From contig NC_088775.1 of NCBI RefSeq assembly GCF_954871325.1, forward strand, positions 17,337,561 through 17,401,560: a stretch of DNA of 64,000 nt, in the 5' to 3' direction. Shown here piece after piece: positions 35,518 through 45,490 of the stretch. Source of the stretch: Gordionus sp. m RMFG-2023 (lineage: Eukaryota > Nematomorpha > Gordioida > Chordodea > Parachordodidae). A program made the position numbers and the translations under genes. Position 1 is the stretch's first letter; each line of letters begins with the position of its first letter. The notes under the pieces are model-generated. The model had not been told where the DNA came from. It did not search any database and worked only from the letters and a program-made list of their open reading frames with translations.

Positions 35518-38500
35518 TTACTTCCGCGGTCTTATATGATCATTGTGGCGCATCACTGTGCCGCCCATTTCTAATTGAATCAAATTCAACTTTGAACCTC
35601 TGTTTACCCCAACAATACCCCTGGCCCATTTCTTGCCCTTCCCGTCAAACAAACGAGTCCATAATTTTTCTTCAACTTCAAACCTAATCTTTCGGTCCTC
35701 CAAAACTCCCTTCTCATGACTCTCGGCCCTTAGAAAATCTAGGGGAACCCTAGTCCTCCGACCCAAAAACAATTCAGCAGGTGTCACTCCCTCCTTATTC
35801 CTAGAATTGAGGTAATACAACTGGGCCAAATACACCCCATTCCCCTCATTGCCGGCCTTTCTTATCCAATTCTTAACAATTGCTACCATCCTCTCAGCTT
35901 GACCATTTGAGCTGGGATGATAGGGCGGGGTCAAAATGTGTCGAATCCTAGACTCTTTACAAAACTGCTTGAAATTTTCGCTAACAAAGGCAGGTCCTCC
36001 ATCAGATACAATGGTATCCGGCAATCCAAACCTGGCCATTAATGTCCTCAATTTCCTTACAACAATTTTCGTGGTATATCCATGTACCTCCTCGTACTCT
36101 ATCCATTTCGAATACGAATCCACTACTAAAAAATACGACCTTCTGTCTAAATCGAAAAAATCAACATGTAAGCGTTCCCACGGTTTTCTCGACCTAGGCC
36201 ATATCTGACCCACCTCCTTTCGGGGCATCGCCGCACACGAATTACACGGTTCACATGTCCTTGTGATATTTTCAATATCTTTTCCCATACCCGGCCACCA
36301 AACATATTCACGGGCCCACGATTTCATCTTCCCTTGACCTTGATGTCCAGCATGTAACAAATTTAAAATTTTACCCCTTAATTTGAACGGAATTACAGCA
36401 CGATTACCCCTCATTAAACAATCATCTATCACAGACAATTCCTCCTTCACCTTTTTAAAAACTTTACAATCCTCCTCCCAAGTCTTTTTCCCCATTACAC
36501 ATAACTTTATCCTAGTCATTTCTCTATCTCTCAATGTACTCAACTTAAGATCCTCCCAATTGGTAGGACCCCCTTTGAGCATATGCGAAAGCGAACAAAC
36601 CAGGGCTTTTTCACTGTTTCGAACCTTATCCTTGTTCCCTTCATCATTTTCTTCACTTAATCCTAATCGGGACAAACTATCAGGCAAACAATTCTCTTTA
36701 CCGCAACGATATCGGATCTCCACATTAAAGCTGCCCACCAACAACAACCAACGTTGTAACCGGGGAGACATCATTAACTCCCGATTGTTTTTCCGAAATA
36801 AGTGAATTAACGGTTTGTGATCAGTAAAAATAACAAATTTTTTACCAATCAAATATTCACGACATTTTGTCAACCCGAAAATCACAGCCAGGGCCTCCTG
36901 TTCAATCACAGAATACCTGGTTTCCACCTCACGAAAAACACGCGAGAAAAACAATACGGGTCTCTCCAAGCCCTCTATTACCTGTAATAACGCACCACCA
37001 ACTCCTTTATTTGAGGCATCTACCGCCAAAACAATTTCCAAGTCATTATCAAAACACACCAAAACTGGCTCTTTTCCAATTTTTTCCTTTAAAATTTCAA
37101 AAGCAATCTGCTGTACATCCTTCCACTCATAATGAATTCCTTTTTTCAAGAAATCATATAACGGCGCCGCTACCTTTGCAAAATCTTCCACGAACCTATG
37201 GTAATAATTGACCATACCCAAAAAAGACTGCAACTCAGCCTTAGTGTCAGGCCGTTTCATGTTCGATATATTCTTCAAATTTTTATCCAAAGGTTTCACT
37301 TCAATTCCATTAATCCGATGACCCAAATATTCAACCTCCATTACCCCCAGAACACTTTTCTCCTTACTAGCTCTCAAGCCTTTATCACGAATTCTCCTAA
37401 ACACTTCCTCCAAACGTTGATTATGCTGCTCCGGCGTCACTCCAGTGATTAACACATCATCCATAGAGTAAAATACTCCTTCCAATCCTTGAAAAACTGA
37501 CGCCATGGTCCGTTGAAAAATGGGAGCAGATACACTCAACCCAAATGGTAATCTACAAAACGCAAACAACCCCTTTGGAGTCGTTATCGTCAATAATTTA
37601 CGGATTTCCTTTCTCAAAGGTAACTGCAAATACGCCGACGAAAAATCCACCTTGGAAAAATATTTCGCACCCTTCAACTGAGCCAAAATCTCTTCAATCC
37701 TAGGCAATGGATATTTAACCTCCACCACCCATCGATTTACCGTGACCCTGAAATCCGCACAAAGTCTCAATTTACCATTTGCCTTTTTAACAGGCACTAA
37801 CGGAGTTGCCCAATCGCTATATCCCACAGGAATAATAATGCCGTCCTTCACCCATCTATCTAACTCCTCATCGATCTCCTTCCTCCATTCAAAAGGAACT
37901 CGCCGACAAGCCAAAAAGATCGGTGAAAAACCCTCCCTAAGTTGAACATCAACTTGGTAATCATTTAAACAACCTAGTTTTTCATCAAAAATAATGCCAT
38001 ACTGCCTCACTAGAATAGGAATAGCTTGATTAACCTTATTCCAATCCTCTTTTCCCCCGGCCATAATTTGCTTCTCATTTCCCTCATCATTATGATCCAA
38101 CTTACTCGATTTCTCCATCATTTCCTCCGAAATTTCACAAATTTTATTATTAGTATTATCCAAATTTTCACTCTCTCCAACATCCACTATTACATTATCA
38201 CTAGTATTAAAAATATTCCAATAATTATTGGGAGGACCAAGCTTGGTAATCCAATCCCACCCCATAACAGTCTCAACATTCTCCTTTACTACCCATAAAT
38301 CAAGGAAAAATATAGTATCATTAAGATTAACCCCCAATTTGGCCTTTCCCAACACAGCGACTTCCGATCCATCAAACTGCCTGACACACATAGCCTCTTT
38401 TTCCAGTTTGCCCCCAGGCCAATACTTATAAAAATTCTCCTGCGACATTAGAGAAATACTAGCCCCGGTGTCAAATAGCATTTCTATATTCCTATGATCA

Positions 38501-38925
38501 ATCCTCAAACTAACCCTCGGACACAAACATCGTCCATCTAATTTTTCCGTCATTAAAATATCATATGTTTTAATCGGAGAATCAGCGTTTATTTTATCTA
38601 AAATAATAATTTCATTGGCATTCTCATTGCCCCTTAAATTCAACTCGGAATTTAAATTTTTATTACTGACAATTACATTTCTTTTAACAAGATTTGTGGG
38701 ACATCTTTCCCAAATAAAATTCTTAACATCCCTTCTAAAAGAATAACGAACAACATTCCTCGGATATTGTTCCCACCTAAATCGACTAACCTCCCTCTCA
38801 GAGAAATTACGAGAATGATTTCTTATTTTAATTCTATCATTTCCCTCATTTCGACTAATAATATTAAATGTTTTATTATACAAATTTTTCCGAACTCTCG
38901 GAGCCCCGACTCCTATATGATTCAC
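35518..38925 (-). CDS. pol: Pol polyprotein of the young LTR element
   Basis: An open frame of 1,135 codons. Domains in order: a retropepsin-type aspartic protease (FDTGASISLM near residues 151-160), reverse transcriptase (RLCADFRVTVNRW, FCRLPFGLSVSAPIFQR, the MDDVLITG block), RNase H (AVDASNKGVGGALL, IEQEALAVIFGL, FTDHKPLIHLF), the integrase zinc finger (H-H-C-C with CEPCNSC) and the integrase core (WERLHVDFFD, IVSDGGPAFVS, PYHPSSNGQAER). The order protease-RT-RNase H-integrase places it in Ty3/gypsy. No chromodomain was seen. It reads open throughout. The ATG used is the first in the frame and lies about 15 bp after the Gag-like stop. Confidence 0.95.
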   Translation of the reverse strand: MNHIGVGAPRVRKNLYNKTFNIISRNEGNDRIKIRNHSRNFSEREVSRFRWEQYPRNVVRYSFRRDVKNFIWERCPTNLVKRNVIVSNKNLNSELNLRGNENANEIIILDKINADSPIKTYDILMTEKLDGRCLCPRVSLRIDHRNIEMLFDTGASISLMSQENFYKYWPGGKLEKEAMCVRQFDGSEVAVLGKAKLGVNLNDTIFFLDLWVVKENVETVMGWDWITKLGPPNNYWNIFNTSDNVIVDVGESENLDNTNNKICEISEEMMEKSSKLDHNDEGNEKQIMAGGKEDWNKVNQAIPILVRQYGIIFDEKLGCLNDYQVDVQLREGFSPIFLACRRVPFEWRKEIDEELDRWVKDGIIIPVGYSDWATPLVPVKKANGKLRLCADFRVTVNRWVVEVKYPLPRIEEILAQLKGAKYFSKVDFSSAYLQLPLRKEIRKLLTITTPKGLFAFCRLPFGLSVSAPIFQRTMASVFQGLEGVFYSMDDVLITGVTPEQHNQRLEEVFRRIRDKGLRASKEKSVLGVMEVEYLGHRINGIEVKPLDKNLKNISNMKRPDTKAELQSFLGMVNYYHRFVEDFAKVAAPLYDFLKKGIHYEWKDVQQIAFEILKEKIGKEPVLVCFDNDLEIVLAVDASNKGVGGALLQVIEGLERPVLFFSRVFREVETRYSVIEQEALAVIFGLTKCREYLIGKKFVIFTDHKPLIHLFRKNNRELMMSPRLQRWLLLVGSFNVEIRYRCGKENCLPDSLSRLGLSEENDEGNKDKVRNSEKALVCSLSHMLKGGPTNWEDLKLSTLRDREMTRIKLCVMGKKTWEEDCKVFKKVKEELSVIDDCLMRGNRAVIPFKLRGKILNLLHAGHQGQGKMKSWAREYVWWPGMGKDIENITRTCEPCNSCAAMPRKEVGQIWPRSRKPWERLHVDFFDLDRRSYFLVVDSYSKWIEYEEVHGYTTKIVVRKLRTLMARFGLPDTIVSDGGPAFVSENFKQFCKESRIRHILTPPYHPSSNGQAERMVAIVKNWIRKAGNEGNGVYLAQLYYLNSRNKEGVTPAELFLGRRTRVPLDFLRAESHEKGVLEDRKIRFEVEEKLWTRLFDGKGKKWARGIVGVNRGSKLNLIQLEMGGTVMRHNDHIRPRK

Positions 38926-38926
38926 C

Positions 38927-38944
38927 TTGCAATCATATAGTCAA
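38927..38944 (-). promoter_or_regulatory. Conserved motif at the Gag-Pol junction
   Basis: The 18-bp sequence TTGACTATATGATTGCAA between the two genes is identical in the old relative (13451-13468), although flanking sequence differs. Its role is unknown. Confidence 0.5.
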
Positions 38945-39690
38945 CACGAATTTCGTGATACTTCCATGCAGTCCACAGCTACATGTCCCGGCCTTTTACA
39001 TTTAAAACATAATCTGGCCCCATTTAAATTAACCATTTTTACATTAGCATTTCCTATTTCAGGTCTCTTTAACGGAAATCCATCTTTAAACCTTTGCTCT
39101 GGGACTACGCAGGTATCTCTTTTATGTCCTCGCCATCCGCAACGATGGCAAATGATCATTTCCACAAATCTTTTATTTTCCTCGTAATCATTAAATTTCT
39201 TATTCATATTTCTATCACTCACCTGGCTCTTAACCGGACCTTTGCTCTCCTTCATCAACGCATTGATGGCTTCTTTCATTTCTTTCATTTCCAGGAGGAT
39301 CCTATCTGACCTCTCCCCAACATTTCCAGCCTTGATTTCCTCTAAAACATCTTTTAGATTACCTTCCAAGTCTGCTATTTTCTTCCCATAAATATCCGAT
39401 ATTAAATTAAAATACGTTTCCTCCATTTTCTTTTTATAAACATCTGACACCGCAGTGTCCTTCTTCCAATTGCAATACATGCCTGCCAGTACCGCAGTAC
39501 CCCTTTTTACCAACAATTTCAATATAATAATCAATAAATACATCATTAATAATATTCCCACAGTAATCAACTGTTTACCTAAATCCAATTCATTAAAGTT
39601 CTTATACATAACTTTATAACCCAAATCCTTATAAAAGAGAACCTTATCCCCAAAACTATGCTCCCCACTAGGCCTAAAAAAATAAACCAT
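38941..39690 (-). CDS. Gag-like protein with membrane segment and two zinc knuckles
   Basis: A 249-residue frame. Residues about 41-60 (LITVGILLMMYLLIIILKLL) form a strong hydrophobic segment, followed by a charged, coiled-coil-like stretch (about 85-160) and two CCHC knuckles, CHRCGWRGHKRDTC (about 181-194) and CFKCKRPGHVAVDC (about 228-241). The older relative has the same layout, so the hydrophobic segment is conserved. I do not recognise a capsid fold between them. Position and knuckles say Gag; the membrane segment is unusual for gypsy-type Gag. Confidence 0.75.
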   Translation of the reverse strand: MVYFFRPSGEHSFGDKVLFYKDLGYKVMYKNFNELDLGKQLITVGILLMMYLLIIILKLLVKRGTAVLAGMYCNWKKDTAVSDVYKKKMEETYFNLISDIYGKKIADLEGNLKDVLEEIKAGNVGERSDRILLEMKEMKEAINALMKESKGPVKSQVSDRNMNKKFNDYEENKRFVEMIICHRCGWRGHKRDTCVVPEQRFKDGFPLKRPEIGNANVKMVNLNGARLCFKCKRPGHVAVDCMEVSRNSC

Positions 39691-39895
39691 TTGCTCATAA
39701 ATTTTTTTAATTAATACTAATAATCAATTACAAAAATTTAAATATTTGTAGAAAATATTAATACAGCACCTTAAATAAAAACTTCTCTATCAGAATCGTA
39801 TAATGGTTAGTACAAATGCGCAGTCAAAAATTCTTAAAAAAATTATATAATTAAAAATTTTTTATTTTACCTTCTAAACCGAATAACTCCTAGGA

Positions 39896-39913
39896 AACTA
39901 TCCCACGGCACCA
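39896..39913 (-). promoter_or_regulatory. Primer binding site
   Basis: TGGTGCCGTGGGATAGTT begins one base inside the 5' terminal repeat on the minus strand; it starts TGG as expected for pairing to a tRNA CCA end. The tRNA was not identified. Confidence 0.75.
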
Positions 39914-39914
39914 C

Positions 39915-40274
39915 TAAAAAAATTAAGACTTTATTCGAAATCTAAACTTACACACTAAAAAAAATCCTAAACACAAACTAAGAGAAAAAACAGAAACAAC
40001 TCAAACGAACTCTCGAAACTACAAAAATCACAAAGCAGACAAAAATATAACTCACCAATGATCTCTTTATTAATAATTAAATTAAATCAAAATAAAATAA
40101 ATTCGTCATTTTAATATAAAAAGAAATTAATTTCATAAAAAAAAATAATAAAAATAAATCCACATATAATATATTACATCTAATTTTTCTATCCAATCAA
40201 CCTTATTTTAATCGGTTGATTGGCATTTCGCGTAAACAAAAAAATATAAAATGTACGTATTTACAAATACGACA
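39915..40274 (-). repeat. 5' long terminal repeat
   Basis: 360 bp, nearly identical to 33329-33688, flanked outside by the AAAAT duplication. It should contain the element's promoter. Confidence 0.93.
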
Positions 40275-40697
40275 AAAATCATTACAGAAATCTTTCAAAC
40301 TTATTAATCGCTCTAACATCATACAAATAGAGGACCAACTTGTTGTGCAATCTTATATTGCCATTTGCCTTTTCATATATTTTAATATTCTTACAATTGT
40401 GGGAGTTCTTAAATATTAACATCCCTTGCTTTATCAATTATAGTTTTAAATTTATGGTATCAATCTCTAAATAAAATAAAATGAAGTCCAGGAAGAAAAA
40501 CGAAAGAAAAACGCAAATATAAAATAAATGATTCTACGAAAAAAATTAATAAAATTATAAAAATTAATATTTTTACATTATTTTTTTAAATTAAAATTTT
40601 TTTTATAATACCCTGAACCCTTGAACCCTTCACTTTAAAATGTCGGGTTTAGCCAAAATACGAGGGTTTAGGGTTAGGGTCCGGGTTCACATCCTTG

Positions 40698-41910
40698 AAA
40701 TAATCATATATTGTTAAATATATATTTAAGCTTTTTTGAAAAAAGGTATTATAAGATTCTTTAAAATAAAATTTAATAAAAGCTCTATAATAGTTTATAA
40801 GGTAGAAGATGAAGTTTTGTGACAGTGTTTTTCTAGCCAGTCAATACATTGTTTACTGGCCATAATAAATTATTTAAGAATTATATGAAATGATTTCAAA
40901 AAACCTATCTTATATACTTCTTCATTTTTTAGGCAAAAATTTAATAATGCAATTAGTATTAACATCTAAATTTATCAATATTCATTTAATGATTATACTT
41001 TATCAATTTATATCTTAATTATCTTTTTATTAAAAATTCTTATTTCAATTAATCACTATTTATTTTGAATTTATGAATTATTATCTTAACTGTTTTCAAT
41101 AATTTTATCATTCATGATGTATTAAATTATTTAGGGAATTATTAACAATAATGAAAACCATTTTATTAATATTTAAATGAAACAATCGTATCACTATTTA
41201 CATACATAACAAACAAATAAATCATTGTTATTCGTACATTGAGTATGAGCCCAGTTTTCAAATTGCAGACAATTAATCCACTCTTCACCTTTAAGGTTTT
41301 CTTAGGAATATTAAATTTAGTAGATATTAATAATGTTTATCTTTTATTAATGAATATATCATCATTTGCCAGTTTAATTTGTTCATCATTTGATTTTGTA
41401 CCAAATATGTTTAAAGCGAGCTTTTCATTTCTATATGAATATAGAATTTTGGCCAGTTAATACATATGCCTATTAAATAAAACTTGAAATAATAATTTTT
41501 TGTGCGTATACTGAATGCCTAAGAATAATATTTATATAAAATAACAATAATCTAAATTAGTAATTTTTTCACCAAACAAAAAAATGTGTAACGAGATTTT
41601 CCAGAAAGAAGTAGTAAAAACAGCTTATTTAAATTTTTTTTTATTGGATTGCTCTATTCAATAGGTAAAGTACATATAAAAATGCACATTTTGACAAATT
41701 TTGGGAGAAATCGGTCGAAAATATAATAGTTAAAAGGTGGTGGCTAGTCTCCAAACATGGCCATTTATGACACATTTCCCATATATATTATGTTAATGTT
41801 ATTTTTCGTTTTTAATTTAAAAAACGCAAAATATTCGGCGTTTTTTTTTAGTAATTTAGTAATATTAATTTTTACAAATTGACCACTTTCTAAATTATAT
41901 CTTCGGTTAT
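40698..41910. other. AT-rich interior with one faint transposase trace
   Basis: On the minus strand at about 41230-41290 the frame EEWINCLQFENWAHTQCTNN resembles the W..C..C..W.H..C motif that ends some DDE_1 (pogo-like) transposases, and may relate to the pogo-like remnant at 17062-17320. Nothing else was recognised. Confidence 0.35.
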
Positions 41911-43198
41911 GTCGTAAAAAACGATCCAAACTTTTAATTGGATTCCAAAGATCAAGATTTGTTTTTATATTTTTTTTGCTTCGTAATCACCTTAAGATCC
42001 TTATTTTTATATGTCCAAAATATAATCAAAATTATTCAATTTTTATATATAAATTATAATTATATTTGCTTCACTTGCATTTTGATTTTAAAAAACAAAT
42101 TTTGTTAATTTTTTTAAAAATTTTAAATTAAATTGATCGATAAATATTTCCTATATTTCATATAAAGTTTAATATTTTTCTCATTTTCTGAATTTACGCA
42201 AATGAAGCTCTACAAATATAGAACGTCGATATATTTGGTTTAATATGGGATTCAAATCATATTACTTATATTTAAAGAGCAATAACTATTGTTCTAGTAA
42301 TCGTCAGTTTAAGATTCTAAAAATATTAGCGATAGTGTTGTTAAACGGCTCGATTTGAGCCGATTTTTATCACGGCCAATATTTTAAGAAAAATATTGCC
42401 TAAAACTCTAGATTTTTCTAATAGATGTTTAAATTAAAGGTCAGCATTGGGCGAGTTTTCTCTCGCCTGCCTATGCCCGGCTATAAAAAATTATTTGAAA
42501 TTTTTTAACATCCTTACAATATATTTTTTTATCTATATAATATAAAAAAATTCGGTCGTAAAAAACGATCCAAACTTTTAATTGGATTCCAAAGATCAAG
42601 ATTTGTTTTTATATTTTTGTTGCTTCGTAATCACCTTAAGATCCTTATTTTTATATGTCCAAAATATAATCAAAATTATTCAATTTTTATATATAAATTA
42701 TAACTGTTATATTTGCTTCACTTGCATTTTGATTTTAAAAAACAAATTTTGTCAATTTTTTTAAAAATTTTAAATTAAATTGATCGATAAATATTTCCTA
42801 TATTTCATATATAGTTTAATATTTTTCTCATTTTCTGAATTTACGCAAATGAAGCTCTACAAATATAGAACGTCGATATATTTGGTATAATATGGGATTC
42901 AAATCATATTACTTATATTTAAAGAGCAATAACTATTGTTCTAGTAATCGTCAGTTTAAGATTCTAAAAATATTAGCGATAGTGTTGTTAAACGGCTCGA
43001 TTTGAGCCGATTTCTATCACGGCCAATATTTTAAGAAAAATATTGCCTAAACCTCTAGATTTTTCTAATAGATGTTTAAATTAAAGGTCAGCATTGGGCG
43101 AGTTTTCTCCCGCCTGCCTATGCCCGGCTATAAAAAATTATTTGAAATTTTTTAACATCCTTACAATATATTTTTTTATCTATTTAATATAAAAAAAT
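41911..43198. repeat. 644-bp tandem duplication
   Basis: The segment from 41911 (GTCGTAAAAAACGATCC) recurs from 42555 with roughly ten differences in 644 bp, so the duplication is fairly recent. Each copy contains a MITE-family end (TAGTGTTGTTAAACGGCTCG, near 42335 and 42985). The second copy ends in AAAAAAATTCG exactly where the 119-bp iteron array begins, and the first copy ends in the same bases, so a short shared sequence may have mediated the event. Confidence 0.9.
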
Positions 43199-45317
43199 TC
43201 GAAAAAACTTAAAAATGACGATTATGACAATTCTCACTTTTCTAAGGTACAAATTCATTGAAAATTCAATTTAACATGTTCACAACATATATTTTACCTA
43301 TTTGCTTCAGAAAAATTCGAAAAAACTTAAAAATGACGATTATGACAATTGTCACTTTTCTAAGGTACATATTTAGTGAAAATTTAATTTAACATGTTTA
43401 CAATATATATTTTTACCTATTTGCTTCAAAAAAATTCGAAAAAATTTAAAGATGACGATTATGACAATTGTCACTTTTCTAAGGTACATATTCACTGAAA
43501 ATTTAATTTAACATGTTTACAATATATATTTTTACCTATTTGCTTCAAAAAAAATCGAAAAAACTTAAAAATGACGATTATGACAATTGTCACTTTTCTA
43601 AGGTACATATTCACTGAAAATTTAATTTAATATGTTCACAACATATATTTTTACCTTATTGCTTCAAAAAAATTCGAAAACTTTAAAATGACGATTATGA
43701 CAATTGTCACTTTTCTAAGGTACATATACATTGTAAATTTAATTTAACATGTTTACAAAATATATTTTTACTAGTTATGTTAAAAGTTACTTTTGAAACA
43801 CAACTAGTTACAGTTACTAGTTACATTGGCAAAAACATAACTAGTTATAGTTACTAGTTACATTTTTACAAAAGTAACTAGTTATTAGTTACAGTTATTT
43901 TCATAAGTAACTAGTTACTTACTTTATACATCCTTCATATGCGCATTATTTATTTATTGAATGCATTTATTTAATATAAAAAAAATTAGGATAAACAAAG
44001 TATAATCAGTTATTTAAAATAATATACAATTTATTTATATAAAAAAATATCGCAAAATTGAATATTTACATCGAATATAAAAATATATATTTGCATAGAA
44101 AAAAAAACATTTATTTTTCATAAAAATTAGAATCTAATAAATGTTTATTTGCTTTTAACAACAAATTAATTTCAAAGTTATTATCTAGGAGACGTGCTCG
44201 TTTATCTCCAAAAATGACCTTACCTAGACTGAATAAGCGCTCTACGGGAGCACTTGATGTTAGAACAACATTATATTTAATAAAGAGTAATTTTAACTTT
44301 GGAAAATCGTTATATAAAGAAAAAGTGTTGTTATTATCTAGGAGACGTGCTCGTTTATCTCCAAAAATGACCTTACCTAGACTGAATAAGCGCTCTACGG
44401 GAGCACTTGATGTTAGAACAACATTATATTTAATAAAGAGTAATTTTAACTTTGGATATAAAGAAAAAGTGTTGTTATTAGATTTGATAAAGTTTTCTAT
44501 AAGTTCATTATCCAGAATATTTTGGCGCTTTAGGTCAAAAAATCCAACTACATCAAGTGATATTGGTTTTGAGCATGATTAATTCGTCTGGGATTCACTT
44601 TGAGGTATTAAGGTATTTATTAAATTTAAAATTTCCTCCTTTTTTGCTTTATTCTTTTCTTGCCTAATCCAAGGCCAGTCAGTTTTAAATAAAGGGTGAA
44701 GAATTGCAGCAATGATGTTGTCATTATCATAAAGATTATTAAACCTATAACATGATATTATTAATTTATAAATAATCATTTGATTTTAGTTACCTTTTTT
44801 CAATACTAGCTAATATAGTATCCTTTAGAGGTTGACAATATTTTAATCCCTGCACATCTGCCATACATATAAGTATTTGTGTTATTGTTGGGAACAATCA
44901 GACATTTTCACAAAATTTTAAATTAATAAATTTAATTTAAAAATAAATTTAATTTAAAATTAATTTATCACAACATATTAAAAATAAAATTAATTATTTG
45001 AATATATCTTTAAAAGTAACTAGTTACTTTGGGCAGTTACATTTCAAAAATTTTTACTAGTTACAGTTACTAGTTACAATTTTAAAAATATAACTAGTTA
45101 CAGTTATTTTTTAGCCAAAATGTAACTGTTACCTTAACATCACTAATTTTTACCTATTTGCTTCAAAAAAATTTAAAGATGACGATTATGACAATTGTCA
45201 CTTTTCTAAGGTACATATTCACTGAAAATTTAATTTAACATGTTTACAATATATATTTTTACCTATTTGCTTCAAAAAAATTCGAAAAAACTTAAAAATG
45301 ACGATTATGACAAATTT
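43199..45317 (-). repeat. 119-bp iteron array, inverted (right), split by a hAT
   Basis: Reverse-complement copies of the unit at 29072-30045, with palindrome cores starting at 43226, 43344, 43463, 43582 and 43699, then, after the hAT insertion 43772-45145, at 45190 and 45309. Spacing is 117-119 bp. The last unit runs into GC-rich subterminal repeats. Confidence 0.95.
43772..45145 (-). mobile_element. 1.37-kb hAT element inserted in the iteron array
   Basis: Ends TAGTTATGTTAA and TTAACATCACTA are inverted relatives, flanked by a perfect 8-bp duplication ATTTTTAC (43764-43771 and 45146-45153) inside an iteron unit. Both ends carry many GTAACTAGTTAC palindromes (e.g. 43907-43918 and 45016-45027). 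The minus strand holds hAT transposase parts: AAILHPLFKTDWPWIRQEKN (44579-44779) and the dimerisation segment [20 protein letters not shown] with FGDKRARLLDNN. The latter is present twice because of a ~153-bp tandem duplication (starts 44181 and 44334). The N-terminal part is missing, so it is non-autonomous. Confidence 0.88.
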
Positions 45318-45470
45318 TAACGCAAGCCGACCCAACAAGCCGACCAAATGGGTCGGCTCAACAGGCCCATTGGGTCGGGTTGGGTCATGGTCGATTTTTC
45401 AACCCTGGCTCAGGGTTGAGCAGATTTTTACGACTTCGGCTCGGGTTGTGAGTCGTAAAAAACCAACCAT
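45318..45470 (-). repeat. GC-rich subterminal repeats (right)
   Basis: AAGCCGACCCAACAAGCCGA and further GGGTCGG/CCCTGG units, the inverse counterpart of 28846-29066, followed by a CGACTTCGG...GTGAGTCG stem and the terminal inverted repeat. Confidence 0.75.
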
Positions 45471-45490
45471 TTAACAACACTAGTCTCTCC

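Larger units (their letters stand above)
33329..40274 (-). mobile_element. Young Ty3/gypsy-type LTR retrotransposon, looks whole
   Basis: A 6,946-bp element on the minus strand with 360-bp terminal repeats that differ at only about two positions, a 5-bp target duplication AAAAT (33324-33328 and 40275-40279), a primer binding site, a polypurine tract, a Gag-like gene, a long Pol gene and a small 3' gene region. The near-identical terminal repeats make it recent. It looks whole. It is inserted in the coding sequence of a hAT transposase, which itself lies in the 16.65-kb composite. A much older relative is at about 9.99-14.5 kb. Confidence 0.93.
32753..40697 (-). mobile_element. hAT element interrupted by the LTR element
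   Basis: Two parts flank the LTR element. The part at 40280-40400 encodes WQIRDCTTSW-like residues (reading ...DCTTSWSSICMMLERLISL, KDFC) and the part at 33328-32753 continues FIIGACETILSEDDWNQIKD, LSDFYGIWIRCRLELERF, then a segment with DREKKMNLSSDRKEQKI. These are successive parts of a hAT transposase. The right terminus GGGTTCACATCCTT ends near 40697 with GGGTCCGGG subterminal motifs, matching the fragment starting at 18002. The left terminus and dimerisation domain were not found, so the hAT copy is truncated on that side, and a frame change lies between 32998 and 33042. Confidence 0.75.
28833..45482. mobile_element. 16.65-kb hAT-like composite with inverted 119-bp iteron arrays
   Basis: The interval starts TAGTGTTGTTAAAT and ends ATTTAACAACACTA, a perfect 14-bp terminal inverted repeat, and is bounded on both sides by the 8-bp sequence GTCTCTCC (28825-28832 and 45483-45490), the target duplication size of hAT transposons. 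Inside each end come GGGTCGG/CCGACCC-rich repeats, then an array of a 119-bp unit: plus orientation at 29072-30045, inverted at 43199-45317. The interior holds hAT transposase remnants, a young LTR element nested in one of them, a 644-bp tandem duplication and a small hAT inserted in the right array. Without the two clear later insertions (LTR element 6.95 kb, small hAT 1.38 kb) it would be about 8.3 kb. Its own transposase is not identified. The ends match the short MITEs, so it was probably mobilised in trans, which is inference. Confidence 0.8.

Noticed and set aside
35936-38431. Several plus-strand open frames of 60-140 codons
   Set aside because: They are antisense shadows of the pol gene at 35518-38925.
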